Origin: Dyadobacter beijingensis DSM 21582
GTDB lineage: Bacteria; Bacteroidota; Bacteroidia; Cytophagales; Spirosomataceae
Reading direction: 5' to 3'
Assembly: GCF_000382205.1 (NCBI RefSeq)
Contig: NZ_KB907787.1
Location: 907,176 to 971,175 of the forward strand
Length of the DNA: 64,000 nucleotides
This document shows, piece by piece, positions 62,912 to 64,000 of the stretch (positions are counted from its first letter, which is position 1; every line of letters starts with the position of its first letter). A model generated the notes under the pieces. That model was not told the DNA's origin. It ran no database searches and was given only the letters and a program-made list of their open reading frames with translations. The translations under genes and the position numbers were made by a program.

Positions 62912-64000
62912 ATGAATCTTTTCTATCGGATCAGTGGCCAGAGTCGGCTTATTGTGTTGCTCCTGGGTGTTTTCTTTCTGTCCGTTTGCACTTCTCCGTT
63001 TTCCTCCTTTGCATTTGCCGCCGATATCGACATCCGGGGCGTGGTGAAAAGCAGCACCGGCGAGCCGCTGATCGGGTCCACCGTGCGCGTGAAGGGTTTG
63101 CAAAAGGGTACGGTCACCAATGAAAAAGGCGAGTTCGTGTTACAGGACGTGAGCGACAATGCCACGCTCGTGATCACGATGATCGGCTTTTTGCCCAAAG
63201 AGGTGAAAGCCGCCCGGAGCATGTCCATCGAGCTCGTGGAAGACGCCGTCGGCTTGCAGGATGTCGTAGTCACGGGTTTCCAGCAGATTAATAAAGATAA
63301 GTTCACAGGCTCGGCCGTTACGCTCAAAACCGACGACGTGAAGATCGACGGCTTACCGGACGTCAGCCGGATGCTCGAAGGCCGCGCCGCCGGTGTGTCG
63401 ATCCAGAACGTGTCGGGTACATTCGGGGCAGCTCCCAAAATCCGTATCCGCGGCGCCACGTCACTGAACGGGGCCAACAAGCCATTGTGGGTGATCGACG
63501 GCGTGGTGCAGGAGGATATTGTGAATATTTCAAACGACCAGCTTTCGAGCGGCGACCCAACAACCTTGCTGGGCTCGGCCGTAGCAGGCCTTAACCCGAA
63601 CGATATTGAAACTTTCGATATCCTGAAAGACGCCGCCGCGGCTGCATTGTACGGCGCACGGGCCATGAACGGGGTAATCGTGATCACGACGAAAAAGGGG
63701 AAGAGCGGCAAGCCGGTCATTACTTATTCGGGTAATTTCAGTACGCAGCTGGTGCCTTCTTACCGCAATTTCAACATCATGAACTCAGCCCAGCAAATGT
63801 CCGTGCTGGGTAACCTCGAACGCAATGGCTACCTGAATACCGATATTTTGTCCAAACCGGATTATGGCGTGTATGGTAAAATGTATAACCTGATCCAGGT
63901 CGGCGACGATCAAGGCAATTTCGACCTGAAAAACCTGCCGGAGGCACGCCGCGATTTCCTGCTCGGTTACGCCAAGTCCAACACCGATTGGTTTGATGTC
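62912..64000 (+). CDS. SusC/RagA family TonB-linked outer membrane protein, truncated by window end
   Basis: The open frame from the ATG at 62912 runs 363 codons to the last base without a stop, so only the N-terminal third is seen. It has a signal peptide ending near FAFAA (residue 36), a regulatory-like domain (about 40-115, IDIRGVVKSSTGEPLIGSTVRV), the LQDVVVTGFQQINKDKFTGSAV segment, and the plug with IRGATSLNGANKPLWVIDG and DPTTLLGSAVAGLNPNDIETFDILKDAAAAALYGARAMNGV. A SusD gene is expected just beyond the window. Confidence 0.92.
   Translation, partial: MNLFYRISGQSRLIVLLLGVFFLSVCTSPFSSFAFAADIDIRGVVKSSTGEPLIGSTVRVKGLQKGTVTNEKGEFVLQDVSDNATLVITMIGFLPKEVKAARSMSIELVEDAVGLQDVVVTGFQQINKDKFTGSAVTLKTDDVKIDGLPDVSRMLEGRAAGVSIQNVSGTFGAAPKIRIRGATSLNGANKPLWVIDGVVQEDIVNISNDQLSSGDPTTLLGSAVAGLNPNDIETFDILKDAAAAALYGARAMNGVIVITTKKGKSGKPVITYSGNFSTQLVPSYRNFNIMNSAQQMSVLGNLERNGYLNTDILSKPDYGVYGKMYNLIQVGDDQGNFDLKNLPEARRDFLLGYAKSNTDWFDV

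Overview
The window is a 64-kb piece of a Bacteroidota chromosome, most likely a cytophagal bacterium close to Dyadobacter (family Spirosomataceae). That placement is inference. It rests on SusC/SusD pairs, a TonB receptor plus DUF4249 pair, a type IX secretion plug protein, a DUF3276/PUR-family protein, Bacteroidota-type promoters (TTTG or TTG about 17-23 bp before TAnnTTTG) and the near absence of Shine-Dalgarno sequences. I saw no rRNA, tRNA, CRISPR array, phage or insertion sequence.

Layout. 1-6.7 kb is housekeeping: a GatB/YqeY protein and CvpA, rlmN, a PiT phosphate transporter, nadA and nadB. 6.7-18.6 kb is a nutrient or redox island: SusC, SusD, a very large FG-GAP/ASPIC-UnbV lipoprotein and a vanadium-haloperoxidase/PAP2 lipoprotein, with a second lipoprotein of that same family on the opposite strand just before SusC. 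18.5-20.8 kb (minus strand) holds a metallo-beta-lactamase-fold hydrolase, a small antitoxin, a PIN toxin and a patatin phospholipase, the last two joined by an ATGA overlap. 20.9-24.4 kb has a GH92 mannosidase and an FAD oxidoreductase. 24.4-33.8 kb is accessory: small proteins, TonB receptor plus DUF4249, SMP-30, an ArsR-SRPBCC pair with a clear double operator, a Tat-exported Gfo/Idh oxidoreductase and a second antitoxin-PIN pair. 34-40.6 kb is a minus-strand carbohydrate operon (GH88-like hydrolase, TIM-barrel isomerase, Gfo/Idh dehydrogenase, SDR, MFS carrier) next to an AraC regulator. 40.8-62.6 kb is mostly core functions: ABC exporter, class A PBP, msrB, an outer membrane protein, an ATP-grasp enzyme plus esterase, pheS, a LytTR regulator, an OMP, radA, DUF58, RlpA, PUR protein, ychF, T9SS plug protein, Uma2 nuclease, ABC-F and precorrin-2 dehydrogenase. 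The window ends inside another SusC gene.

How genes may work together. nadA-nadB make quinolinate. The SusC/SusD island probably imports an unidentified substrate that the surface or periplasmic FG-GAP/ASPIC and haloperoxidase-like lipoproteins bind or process; no glycoside hydrolase lies within it, so it does not look like an ordinary polysaccharide locus. The 34-40 kb operon looks like uptake and oxidation/isomerisation of a sugar or sugar acid released by the GH88-like enzyme.

Most worth a second look: the SusCD-ASPIC-double haloperoxidase island, the toxin-antitoxin unit coupled to a patatin, the ArsR double operator, the repeated motif in the LytTR leader, the ATP-grasp/esterase pair, the divergent pair with promoter elements touching the start codons, and several intergenic heptamer-like repeats.
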